DNA from: DASQJL01 sp036380835
GTDB lineage: Bacteria > Eisenbacteria > RBG-16-71-46 > SZUA-252
Direction of reading: 5' to 3'
NCBI GenBank assembly: GCA_036380835.1
Contig: DASVDZ010000064.1
Span: forward strand, 1 to 64,000
DNA length: 64,000 bases
Under the pieces are notes generated by a model. It was not told where the DNA came from. It was given only the letters and a program-made list of their open reading frames with translations, and made no database searches. The translations under genes were made by a program, and so were the position numbers. Numbering within the stretch: position 1 is the first letter of the stretch; every line of letters starts with the position of its first letter. Below are positions 26,670 to 34,881 of this stretch, one piece after another.

Positions 26670-28379
26670 CTAGCGCCCGGCGGGAGACGTGGCGGCGTCC
26701 TCGTCGGCCACCGCGCCGTCCTTCCGGGTGACGCGCAGGACCTCCTCGAGCGTGGTAACCCCGGCGGCCGCCTTTCGCACGGCGTCCTCCCGGAGCGTCC
26801 TCATGCCTGCCCGCCGCGAGGCGCGCGCGATCTCCTCGGCCGGCGACCGCTGCGCGATCAGCGACTGGATCTCGTCGTCCACCTCGAGCACCTCGAAGAT
26901 GCCGACGCGACCGCGGTAGCCGCTCTCATGGCAGTGACGGCAGCCGCGCCCCTCCACGTACTCGCCGGAGCGGGGATCGATCCCCAGCTCCGCGGCCACC
27001 TCGCCGGGCGGGGTGATCGGCTGCTTGCACTTCTCGCAGACGCGGCGCACGAGGCGCTGGCCGACGACACCGAGCATCGCCGACGAGAGGAGGAACGGCT
27101 CGACGTCCATGTCGAGGAGCCGCGGCAGGGCGCCCGCCGCGTCGTTCGTGTGGAGCGTGGAGAGGACGAGATGTCCCGTCAGCGCGGAGCGGACCGCGAT
27201 CTCCGCCGTCTCGGAGTCGCGGATCTCACCCACCATGATCACGTCGGGATCCTGGCGCAGGAGCGCGCGGAGCCCCCGCGCGAACGTGAGCCCCGCGTCG
27301 GGATCGACCTGCGTCTGCCGGATCGAGCCGAGGTGATACTCGACCGGATCCTCCAACGTCACGATGTTCCGCTCGACGGTGTTGATCCGGTGGATCGACG
27401 CGTACAGCGTGGTCGTCTTCCCGCTCCCGGTGGGCCCGGTCACGAGCACGATGCCGTTCGGGCGCTGGATCATCCGCTCGAGCACGGTCAGGGGCCCGGG
27501 CGCGAGCCCCAGCTCGTTCAGGCCGATGAGCGCCCCGGAGCGCTCGAGGAGGCGCATCACGACGTTCTCGCCGTGGATCGTCGGGAACGTGGAGACGCGA
27601 AGGTCGAAGTCGCGGCCGAGGACCGAGACCCGGATCCGGCCGTCCTGCGGGAGCCGCCGCTCGGCGATGTCGAGCGAGGCCATGATCTTCACCCGCGAGA
27701 CGACCGGGGCGTAGAGGCCCTTCGCCTGGATCGACACCTCGCGCAGGACCCCGTCGACGCGCAGTCGGATGCGGAAGGAGTTCTCGTCCGGCTCGAGGTG
27801 GAGGTCGGAGGCCCCCTCGCGCACGGCCTGCTGCACGATCGCGTTCACGAATCGAATGATCGGCCCGTCCTCCTCCGGACGGGCGGCCACCTCGGCCGCC
27901 ACCTGGCGGATCGCCTGCTCGCGCGCGATCTGATCGAGCCCCTGGCCGATCGGATGGTGGCGATCCACCGCTTCCTTGATCTGGGCCTCGGCGGAGACGA
28001 CGACGTCGACCTCGAGGCCGGTCGACTTCTTGACCTCGTCGAGCGCCACGACGTCGAGCGGATCGGCCATCGCGACGGTCAGGGTGTCGCCGATCTTGAA
28101 GAGCGGGAGGACGGTGTACTGGCGGGCCACGCGCTCGGGCACCAGGCGGACGATCTCCGGCTCGAGCACGTACGTGCTCAGGTCCATCCGGGGGATGCCG
28201 AGCTGCTCCTCGTAGTAGTCGAGGATCGCCGACTCCGGCACGAGCTCGAGGCGGAGGAGGACCTCCCGAAGCGCCGCTCCCGTCCGGCGCTGCTCCTCGA
28301 GCGCGCGGCTCAGCCCCTCGGGCGAAAGGTGCCCCTGCTCGACGAGGCTTTGACCGAGCGGCTTGCGGCCTCCCTGCAT
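26670..28379 (-). CDS. pilB: Type IV pilus assembly ATPase PilB
   Basis: A 569-residue GspE/PilB hexameric ATPase. An N-terminal GspE-type domain is followed by the motor core: Walker A GPTGSGKT (315-322), Walker B VIMVGEIRD (380-388), the Asp box and the His box HLVLSTLHTNDA, and a tetracysteine zinc site (Cys448, 451, 480, 483). The ATG at 28379 has AGGGGAG upstream; a GTG eleven codons earlier has no such site. No pilT retraction ATPase is in this window. First gene of the pilB-pilC pair. Confidence 0.95.
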   Translation of the reverse strand: MQGGRKPLGQSLVEQGHLSPEGLSRALEEQRRTGAALREVLLRLELVPESAILDYYEEQLGIPRMDLSTYVLEPEIVRLVPERVARQYTVLPLFKIGDTLTVAMADPLDVVALDEVKKSTGLEVDVVVSAEAQIKEAVDRHHPIGQGLDQIAREQAIRQVAAEVAARPEEDGPIIRFVNAIVQQAVREGASDLHLEPDENSFRIRLRVDGVLREVSIQAKGLYAPVVSRVKIMASLDIAERRLPQDGRIRVSVLGRDFDLRVSTFPTIHGENVVMRLLERSGALIGLNELGLAPGPLTVLERMIQRPNGIVLVTGPTGSGKTTTLYASIHRINTVERNIVTLEDPVEYHLGSIRQTQVDPDAGLTFARGLRALLRQDPDVIMVGEIRDSETAEIAVRSALTGHLVLSTLHTNDAAGALPRLLDMDVEPFLLSSAMLGVVGQRLVRRVCEKCKQPITPPGEVAAELGIDPRSGEYVEGRGCRHCHESGYRGRVGIFEVLEVDDEIQSLIAQRSPAEEIARASRRAGMRTLREDAVRKAAAGVTTLEEVLRVTRKDGAVADEDAATSPAGR

Positions 28380-28500
28380 GGCGCGGATCTCCCCTGGCGT
28401 GACGCCCCGCACGGAACGGGGGGCGACTCGCCCGAGTCATCGGCGCGTCGGGACGCGATCTGGAGCGGGATTCGGGCGGCCCCGCGGCGGGCCGGCCGGG

Positions 28501-29511
28501 CTAGCGGATGAACCCCGGCTGCCGCGGCTCGTTCGCCGGGGCCGGCTCGGGCGTCTGCGTCGCCTCGGGGACGGCGTCGGCGCCCAAGTCCTGGAGCAGG
28601 AGCTCGGTGAACGCGAGAACGCGCCCGTCGCCGCGGCTCGGCCCCTCCAGCGTCGTGTCGGCCGGGGCGATGCCGCCCGCGGGCGTGGCGGTCGTGTCGG
28701 GACGGACGAATCGGTCGACGTGCACCGAGTCGGGGTGCTCGGCCACCTTCACCGTGGTGACCCGGAAGACCGACCGCGCGATCCCGGTGATCGGGACCGC
28801 GGCGTTCCGCCAGAGGGTTTGCGCGATTCGAAGCCGATAGACGCTGGTGGTGTCGTCGAACGTGGGCCAATTATCGGTCCCGACGCGGACGACCTTCTCC
28901 ATCACCGCGGGCACGACGCGGCGCCCGATGCGGAGCGTGTCCGGACCGAGGAAGGAGCGCTCCGGCTTGACGGTCGGATCGAACTCGAACAGCTCGAAGG
29001 ACGAGACCTCGCCCTCGGCGCGCGGCCTCGACGCCGACTCGAGGGGATATTCGTAGAGCTTGCCGCCCGGAGTGAGCACCTGGTAGCGGACCAGATGGAG
29101 GGGCGCCGGGCCCTCGGCGCTGGCGGAGTCGCCGGCATCGCCGTTCGCGCTGTCGGGGTCCGCGGCGCTCGCGAAGAGCCCGCGCTCGATGCGCGTGCCG
29201 CTGGCGGCGTCGACGGTCTTGAGCTCGACCCAGTAGGCCGGCCTTCCGCCGCGGTCCTCGCGCGAGACGATCGCCACGCGCTGCGTGAACTCCCGCACGG
29301 CGGACCGGCCGGAGCGCGTCCGCACCCGATAGGTCACCCACGGGCCGACGACGTCCGACGCGAAGACGCGGAGGGAACGGAGCTTCAGGGTCTGGGCCCC
29401 GGCCGGCGCGGCCGGGGTCGCCAGGATCGGAAGGAGGAGGAGGGAGACGAGCCAGACCCGACGGGGCGTGGCGCTACTCCCAGTGCACGATCTTCTGCAC
29501 GGCCGTCTCAT
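28501..29511 (-). CDS. Secreted protein of unknown function
   Basis: A 336-residue protein with an arginine-rich n-region and a signal peptide (hydrophobic 19-33, cleavage after APAGAQ near 40). The body is beta-rich, with many charged strands and no motif I recognise; the C-terminal 70 residues are Pro/Thr/Asp-rich and probably disordered. Its ATG at 29511 lies 38 bases inside the end of the selenoprotein candidate gene, and no better start precedes the signal segment, so the two genes are likely coupled. Function unknown; periplasmic or surface location likely. Confidence 0.65.
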   Translation of the reverse strand: MRRPCRRSCTGSSATPRRVWLVSLLLLPILATPAAPAGAQTLKLRSLRVFASDVVGPWVTYRVRTRSGRSAVREFTQRVAIVSREDRGGRPAYWVELKTVDAASGTRIERGLFASAADPDSANGDAGDSASAEGPAPLHLVRYQVLTPGGKLYEYPLESASRPRAEGEVSSFELFEFDPTVKPERSFLGPDTLRIGRRVVPAVMEKVVRVGTDNWPTFDDTTSVYRLRIAQTLWRNAAVPITGIARSVFRVTTVKVAEHPDSVHVDRFVRPDTTATPAGGIAPADTTLEGPSRGDGRVLAFTELLLQDLGADAVPEATQTPEPAPANEPRQPGFIR

Positions 29512-30808
29512 AATCGAACTGCGGGTCCTGCGTCGCCGTATGGCAGGTCCGGCAGACCTCGGGGCCGACGATCGACCCCGAATCGGGGTGCTTGGTCCCC
29601 ATGCCGTGGCAGCTCTCGCACTGCACGTTCACCATGTCGGGCGTGACCTGACGCGAGACGAAGCCCCCCGGCTGTGCCATGCCGACGACGTGGCAGAGGA
29701 GGCACTCGGGCGTCGCGTCGCGCTGGTTCTTCACCAGGGTGTCGAACGCGTGCGCGTGGCCCTGCTTGGCGTACATCTGGTATTCCGTCTCGTGGCACCG
29801 GCGGCAGTTCTTCTCTCCCAGGTAGTGGTCCCCCGCAAGCTGCGCCTGCGTGGCCGCCGCGGCGCTCTGCGCGGACGCCGCGTCCTGCTTCGCGAACCTC
29901 TGGTTCAGGTCGTCCTGGAACGAGTCGACGCGGCGGTTCATTTCGTCGTCCGGCGGGATCTTGTCGTCGAGCGCCGGGACCTCCCCGTCGTACGCGGTGA
30001 TCTTCCCGTCCTCGACCACCAGGTGGATCGACGGGATGTACTGCCCGCGCTCCCCGCCCCGCACGTTGATCACGCCCTGCGTCTGGACGACCTGCCGCGT
30101 CAGCCCGACCAGGTGCCCGAAGACCATCACGTCGATTCCCGGCACCTCGATCGTCAGCCGCTGGCCGTCCGGGAGCCCCAGGTGGCTCAGGACGACCACC
30201 ACGTCCGCCTTCTTCCTGAGCTCGGGAACGAGCTCCTTCGCGACCTCCGTCGGGTCGAGGATCGTGAGGTCCTTCTCGTTCGGAAGTGTCCGCCATTTCA
30301 AGTCCTTCCCGATGAGCCCCGTGAACGCGACCCGGACCGTGCCCGCCTTCTTGATGACGAACTGCGGGAGGAACGGTTTCTTGGTGTCGGCGTAGACGAG
30401 GTTCGCGCAGACGAGATCGATCTTCGTCTTTTTGAAGCAGTCGAGGAGGAACTGCTGCCCGAAGCTGAACTCGCGCTCTCCGACCGTCGCGACGTCGTAG
30501 CCGAGCCGGCCCATGGCGTCCACCATGAAGGCAGACTTCAGCGAATCCTGCTCCCCGGCCGTGCCGAAATAATCTCCGGCGTCCACCGTGAAGTGGTTCG
30601 GGTACTTGAGGTCACCGACCTTGAATTGGCTCGCCCTCCGGGCGAGGCCGCCGAGCGGGTGCGCGTGTCAGCCGCAGGGCGCGAGCTCGCCGAAGACGTC
30701 CGTGGTCGACTGGATCAGGATGTCCGTCGGGGAGCCCTTGCCCCGGAGCGACGCGGTGGCAACTCCCAGCGCCACAACGAAAAAGAGCAGGTACCGGTAT
30801 CGGAACAG
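29474..30808 (-). CDS. Metallophosphatase-cytochrome c fusion, candidate selenoprotein (UGA at codon 47)
   Basis: Residues about 25-300 are a 5'-nucleotidase-like metallophosphatase (VDAGDYF, LSHLG, VFGHLVG). The C-terminus is a cytochrome c554-like module with four heme sites (CRRCH 335, CLLCH 369, CESCH 397, CRTCH 419). Reading frame continues upstream of the first usual start through one in-frame TGA (30668-30670): the sequence is ELAPCG-TGA-HAHPLGGLARRA. Relatives carry PCGC at this spot, so UGA replaces a conserved Cys. A SECIS-like hairpin follows. The N-terminus is a signal segment (YRYLLFFVVALGVATA); no ATG/GTG fits, so a CTG at 30808 with a G-rich site 9 bases upstream is the proposed start (444 residues). 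If UGA is a stop, the protein would start at GTG 30586 and lose its signal peptide and metal-site motif. Confidence 0.75.
30628..30649 (-). promoter_or_regulatory. Candidate bacterial SECIS hairpin
   Basis: Downstream of the in-frame TGA the minus strand forms CTCGCCC-GGA-GGGCGAG (7 perfect pairs), extended by two G-C pairs past one bulged C. The loop begins with G and lies 28 bases after the UGA, inside the 16-37 base range reported for bacterial SECIS elements. Compact GC-rich hairpins are frequent in this genome, so the element is supportive, not proof. Confidence 0.55.
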
Positions 30809-30955
30809 CGCGAATCACCCCCCTTCCGCGAGTTATCGACAATACATCGCAGGACTATACCCCGCATCGCGCTCCGGGTTCAAGATTTGCGCCGCGGGGC
30901 AAAGGAGCGCTTCTCGGGGGTCGGGGCGGGACCGGTGGCGGGAGGCAAAACGCGA

Positions 30956-30981
30956 CGGGGCGGGAGACGCCTCCCGCCCCG
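30956..30981 (-). terminator. Rho-independent terminator after the HU gene
   Basis: An 11-bp GC-rich stem with a 4-base loop, 28 bases past the HU stop, followed on the minus strand by GTCGCGTTTTG. The 190-base gap (30818-31009) between HU and the metallophosphatase gene holds this element and the G-rich site just before the latter. Confidence 0.6.
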
Positions 30982-31009
30982 CCACGAAAGCCGAAGTCGA
31001 TGGGGGGGA

Positions 31010-31300
31010 CTACTTCTTGATCCGCTCGCGAAGCGCCTTGCCGGCGTGGAACGCCGGGAACCGGGACGCGGCGATCTTGATCCTTTCGCCGGTCTGGGGA
31101 TTGCGCCCTTCGCGGGCCTTCCGCTTGCGTGTTTCGAACGTGCCGAATCCGGTGATCTGGACCTTCTTTCCGGAGAGAAGCGCGGAGGCGATGACGCCCT
31201 CCTTGCCGGGAGAGAAGATCGTGTCGACGACAGAGCGAGCCTGCCGCGACGAGAGCGCCGCCTTCTTCGCGATGTAGGCCACGAGTTCCGTCTTGTTCAT
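31010..31300 (-). CDS. hup: HU family DNA-binding protein
   Basis: A 96-residue HU/IHF-type histone-like protein. It has the helical dimer part (NKTELVAYIAKKAALSSRQA) and the DNA-binding arm region with GFGTFETRKRKAREGRNPQTG and FPAFHAGKALRERI. A short insertion, SPGKEG, sits in the second helix. HU bends and compacts DNA. It stands alone with its own promoter and terminator. AGGGGGTGAG precedes the ATG. Confidence 0.95.
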   Translation of the reverse strand: MNKTELVAYIAKKAALSSRQARSVVDTIFSPGKEGVIASALLSGKKVQITGFGTFETRKRKAREGRNPQTGERIKIAASRFPAFHAGKALRERIKK

Positions 31301-31334
31301 TCGTTCTCACCCCCTTTCGTCGGGAACGCGCGTC

Positions 31335-31363
31335 ACGGTACGCCGCGCCCGGAGGGGTGTCAA
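31335..31363 (-). promoter_or_regulatory. Promoter of the HU gene
   Basis: Minus-strand TTGACA (31358-31363), a 17-base spacer and TACCGT (31335-31340), in the gap between lptD and the HU gene. The leader would be about 30 bases, which suits a strong constitutive gene. Confidence 0.5.
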
Positions 31364-31395
31364 ATGGAATCCGCGGACGGACGCGGGTTTCTCGA

Positions 31396-34300
31396 TCAGT
31401 AGAGATTCTGGATGCCGCCGAAGCCCCGGAGCCCCCGCGATCCCGACTCGTAGTAGACCTCGGGCAGGAGCTTCACGTTGATCTTGAAGTAGAACTCGGT
31501 GATCCCGCCGGAAATGCTGCGGGTGAACTGCGCCTCCCAGCAGTGGAGGTCGCGCTTCACCGTGTAGTTCTGGGAGACCAGGAGCCGGGTCCGCATGTTG
31601 TACTGGGCCTGGTAGTCGAACCGCCAGCTCTTCGACAGGTTCATCCCGAGCGACCCGTTCATGGTGGCGCCGGAGTTCCACCGGCCGTACGTGGGGCTGG
31701 TCGAGAGATAGTCGCGGTTCCCGCTGTAGCTCACCGAGACGCTCGCGCTCCACGGGAGGCCCGACGGCGTGAGCCCCTGCGGCTGCAGGTAGTTCCCCTC
31801 GTGCACCGCCTCGAAGCCCAGGTCCTCGGGCTCCTCCTGCGGCGTCTCCTCGGTCGACTTCGACTGGCCCTGCATCGTGAATCCGGTGGAGGCGGTGAAC
31901 GACTTGAGGTCGGCGTTGTACGGGTTGTGGACGAACGTGAAGTCGAACGAGCTCCGGCTGATCGGATGCACCCGGAGCGTGCTCACGAGGTCGGAGAGCG
32001 GTTTCTGCCCCGTGCGCTTCGCGAGGAAATTGTAGGTCCCGGAGGTCTGGAGCTGGACCACGTTGTTGATGACCTTCGGGTTCCCGGCCGAGCCGACCTT
32101 CACGTGGAAGTCGTTCCGCAAGGAGAACTGGAGAACCCGCTGCTCGAAGGAGCCGAGGCCGATGCCCGAGATCCCGCCAAAGCGGGAGCGGCGGACGCCG
32201 GTCGTGTCGACGAACGTGAGGCTCTTGATCTCCGGCTGGTAGGCCAGCGTGGCGGACGGCGTGATCACGTGACGGAGCGCCCGAAGCGGCCCGATCGAGT
32301 GCTGGAGCGTCCCGTAGATCGCCGTGTTCACGCCGATCGAGGCGTTCCAGGCGCCGCCGAAGCGGTTGGTGGCGCCCGCGTCGTCCCGGCTGTAGTAGAT
32401 GCCGCTCAGGCCGACCCGCGGGGCGACGCGCAGGTAGGACAGGATGGTCCGGACGTCGGTCAGCGCGAGGTCGTGGCGCATCCCGGTGCGCGCGTCGACC
32501 GTCGAGTCGCGCTCCGGGATCGTGTCGTTGAACGCGTTCACGAAGACGTTCCGCTGGCTCAGGAGCGTGGCGCTGTAGCTGTAGACCGTCGAGGCGAGCC
32601 AGGGGAGCCGCCCCGGCTGGTCGCCGTGGGCCGCGCGGCCGATGGGGCGCGCGGTGAGGGAGAACGAGGCGCGGGGAGCCGTCTGCTGCACGCGGATCCC
32701 CAGCGGATCGGGATCGAGGTCCTGGTTCCGCACCAATCCGGCGCTCAGCGACGCGCCGCTCCACGACTTCTGGAGGGCCAGGCTGGACGTGAGATTCCGC
32801 TGCACGCGGAGCAGGACCGAGCGTCCGAGCGTCTCGTCGCGGTAGTAGTCGCTCGCGTTCGTCAGGTTGGCCTGGCCCGTCAGCGAGAAGTTGGTGCCGA
32901 GCACCTGGTAGTGACGGCCGACCAGGTCCCACCGGTTCCCCGTGCCGAACCGGTTCTCGTACGACGCATTGAGCTCCCCCTCGTACTCGTAGCGCTTCCG
33001 GTACCGGGTCTGTCCGTGCGCCACCCACCGGTCGTCCTGGTAGTAGTCGCCCCAGGCCGTCGCGTCGAGGTAGTCGTTGATGGCCCAGTAGTACCCGAGG
33101 TTCCGGATGAACTTGCCGCCGGCGGATGAGGAGCCGAACTCGAATTGCGGCAGCTGGAAGCCGGAGTGGCGGCCGGGCTTGATCGGGAAGACGTAGAAAG
33201 GGAGCGCCAGCACGGGGATCTTCTTGATGTAGAAGACCACCGGCTTGGCGATGACCTTGTCGCGCAGCAGGATCCGCATCTTGCCGGCGCCGAAGTGGTA
33301 GTGCGGCTCCTTTTCGTCGCACGTCGTGTAGGTGCCGTCCACGACGTCCAGGATGTCGTCGGTGACCCGCCTCACCTCGCGCCCCGAGACGTATCCCTGC
33401 TCGTACTTGGTGCGCCCCGAGAAGACGGTCCCGCGCCGGATCGAGAGGTCGTACGTCATCGTCTCGCCGACGATCCGATCGCGCCCGTCCTGGAGCACCG
33501 GCTTCCCCTCGGCCCGCATCCGCTCGGTGAGCGAGTTGAACCGGATGTCGCGGGCGCCGAGGCGCATGTCGCGGTAGGCGACGTTGGCCGCTCCCGAGAC
33601 GTCGACCGTGTGCGCGTCCACGTCGTAGACGATCCGGTTCCCCTTGTAGAGGATCCGCTCCCGCTCCTCCGCCCCCGTCGTGTCCCCCTCGGCCGCCATG
33701 TAGTAGGTCCCGTCCCCGCGGCCGATCACCGTCGCGCGGACCGGCTTCCCCCCCTCGAACTCCACGACGATCGAGTCCCCCTTCGACGCGTTCCGCCCGC
33801 CCGACGCGCTGTCGGCGCTCGAGGGCCAATAGAACGACGAGGCGTTCCCCACGATCACGGCCCGCCGCGCCGCGTCGTTCTCGAGGAAGAGGGTGATCGT
33901 GTCGCCGTCCGCGGTGGTCCGCTCGCCCCGAGCCGAGTCGGCCCTCGCCGCGTACGCCACCTTCGCGTGCGGGCGGGCCTGGATCGACGAGACGCGGTTC
34001 CGTTCGAAGCGGACGTCGAGCGTGTCTCCGGTGGCGCTCCCCTCGGGATCCCACGCGTGCGGCCCGTCCACCAGGAGCGCGCGGTCCTCGTTCCGGTAGA
34101 ACTCCGCCCGGCCGCACGTGGCCGTGAGCCGCTCGCGATGGACGGTCACGTTCCCGTGCGCGACCACGCGGCTTTGCGCGTTGTCGAACTCCAGCGTGTC
34201 GCCGGTCACCTCGGTCACGACGCCGCCCGACTCGGTGAGGAGGAGCCGCGGGCTCTGGTCCGCCCAGGCGTAGTCGATCCGCCGGTCGTACCGGATCCGC

Positions 34301-34881
34301 CCCGCGACGACGTGCGTGCTCTCGGCGCGGTCGACCGCGTCGACGTGCCCGAGCGCCAGGGCGACGTCGGTGTTCCGGTCGTACTCGATGCGGTCGGCCA
34401 CGAGCGTGCGCGTCGAGTCCTGGAGCCGCGGCGAGCCGGTGATCACCGAGACGTTCCGGTCGCGGTCGAAGACCGCCTCGCGCCCCGTGATCCGGCTCCC
34501 CGCCTCGTAGATCCGGACGTTTCCGCGCAGCGTCGCCTGGCGGGCGCGGCGGTCGTACTCGGCCTCGTCGCCGAGCATCGTGGTACCGCCGTCCACGATC
34601 TTCACGTTCCCGCGGAAGCGGACGAGCTCGCGCCCGCGGAAGATGAGCGCCGAGTCGCCCGTGACGGTGGTGGGGCCGTGGACCACGGTGACGCGCGTCG
34701 CGGTGTAGACGTTCTCCCCCGCGGCCGCCGATCCCTCGAGCCGGTCGGCGCTCAGGTGATAGGGCTCCCGGTCGCGCGCGGCGGTGGAGTCGGACGGCGC
34801 CTGCGCGGCGGTGGGCATCGCGGCGGCGGCGGGCATCGCGGCGGCGGCGAGGAGGAGGAGGGCGAGCCGCCTAGAGCGCAC
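31396..34881 (-). CDS. lptD: LPS-assembly protein LptD with extended OstA region
   Basis: A 1161-residue outer-membrane LPS translocon. After a signal peptide, residues about 40-520 are many OstA/LptA-like beta-jellyroll repeats (patterns such as YDRRARQATLRGNVRIYE and VAHGNVTVHRERLTATCGRAEFY), much longer than the single N-terminal domain of E. coli LptD (784 residues in total). The LptD core follows, with VFYIKKIPVLALPFYVFPIK and GRHSGFQLPQFEFGSS, then the 26-strand barrel ending in an aromatic residue. The start is GTG 34881, overlapping folC by 11 bases. The extended domain may stand in for a separate LptA. Confidence 0.9.
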   Translation of the reverse strand: MRSRRLALLLLAAAAMPAAAAMPTAAQAPSDSTAARDREPYHLSADRLEGSAAAGENVYTATRVTVVHGPTTVTGDSALIFRGRELVRFRGNVKIVDGGTTMLGDEAEYDRRARQATLRGNVRIYEAGSRITGREAVFDRDRNVSVITGSPRLQDSTRTLVADRIEYDRNTDVALALGHVDAVDRAESTHVVAGRIRYDRRIDYAWADQSPRLLLTESGGVVTEVTGDTLEFDNAQSRVVAHGNVTVHRERLTATCGRAEFYRNEDRALLVDGPHAWDPEGSATGDTLDVRFERNRVSSIQARPHAKVAYAARADSARGERTTADGDTITLFLENDAARRAVIVGNASSFYWPSSADSASGGRNASKGDSIVVEFEGGKPVRATVIGRGDGTYYMAAEGDTTGAEERERILYKGNRIVYDVDAHTVDVSGAANVAYRDMRLGARDIRFNSLTERMRAEGKPVLQDGRDRIVGETMTYDLSIRRGTVFSGRTKYEQGYVSGREVRRVTDDILDVVDGTYTTCDEKEPHYHFGAGKMRILLRDKVIAKPVVFYIKKIPVLALPFYVFPIKPGRHSGFQLPQFEFGSSSAGGKFIRNLGYYWAINDYLDATAWGDYYQDDRWVAHGQTRYRKRYEYEGELNASYENRFGTGNRWDLVGRHYQVLGTNFSLTGQANLTNASDYYRDETLGRSVLLRVQRNLTSSLALQKSWSGASLSAGLVRNQDLDPDPLGIRVQQTAPRASFSLTARPIGRAAHGDQPGRLPWLASTVYSYSATLLSQRNVFVNAFNDTIPERDSTVDARTGMRHDLALTDVRTILSYLRVAPRVGLSGIYYSRDDAGATNRFGGAWNASIGVNTAIYGTLQHSIGPLRALRHVITPSATLAYQPEIKSLTFVDTTGVRRSRFGGISGIGLGSFEQRVLQFSLRNDFHVKVGSAGNPKVINNVVQLQTSGTYNFLAKRTGQKPLSDLVSTLRVHPISRSSFDFTFVHNPYNADLKSFTASTGFTMQGQSKSTEETPQEEPEDLGFEAVHEGNYLQPQGLTPSGLPWSASVSVSYSGNRDYLSTSPTYGRWNSGATMNGSLGMNLSKSWRFDYQAQYNMRTRLLVSQNYTVKRDLHCWEAQFTRSISGGITEFYFKINVKLLPEVYYESGSRGLRGFGGIQNLY

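Noticed and set aside
26670..28412. GTG at 28412 as the pilB start
   Set aside because: It has no ribosome binding site, whereas the ATG at 28379 has AGGGGAG nine bases upstream and fits the usual PilB N-terminus.
25443..28511. A plus-strand open frame of over 1000 codons opposite pilB and pilC
   Set aside because: It is antisense to two strongly conserved pilus genes, is dominated by Arg, Asp, Glu and Val as expected for the opposite strand of GC-rich DNA, and shows no family motif. Many similar long antisense frames in the window were dropped for the same reason.
29474..30586. Metallophosphatase-cytochrome annotated from GTG 30586 as a complete gene
   Set aside because: This start leaves a periplasmic heme protein without a signal peptide and removes the conserved motif upstream; the in-frame continuation through UGA explains the sequence better.
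30612..30842. A short minus-strand open frame across the start of the metallophosphatase gene
   Set aside because: It is arginine- and proline-rich, out of frame with the conserved PCG/LGGLARR motif, and lacks a signal segment. The frame containing the UGA carries the family similarity instead.
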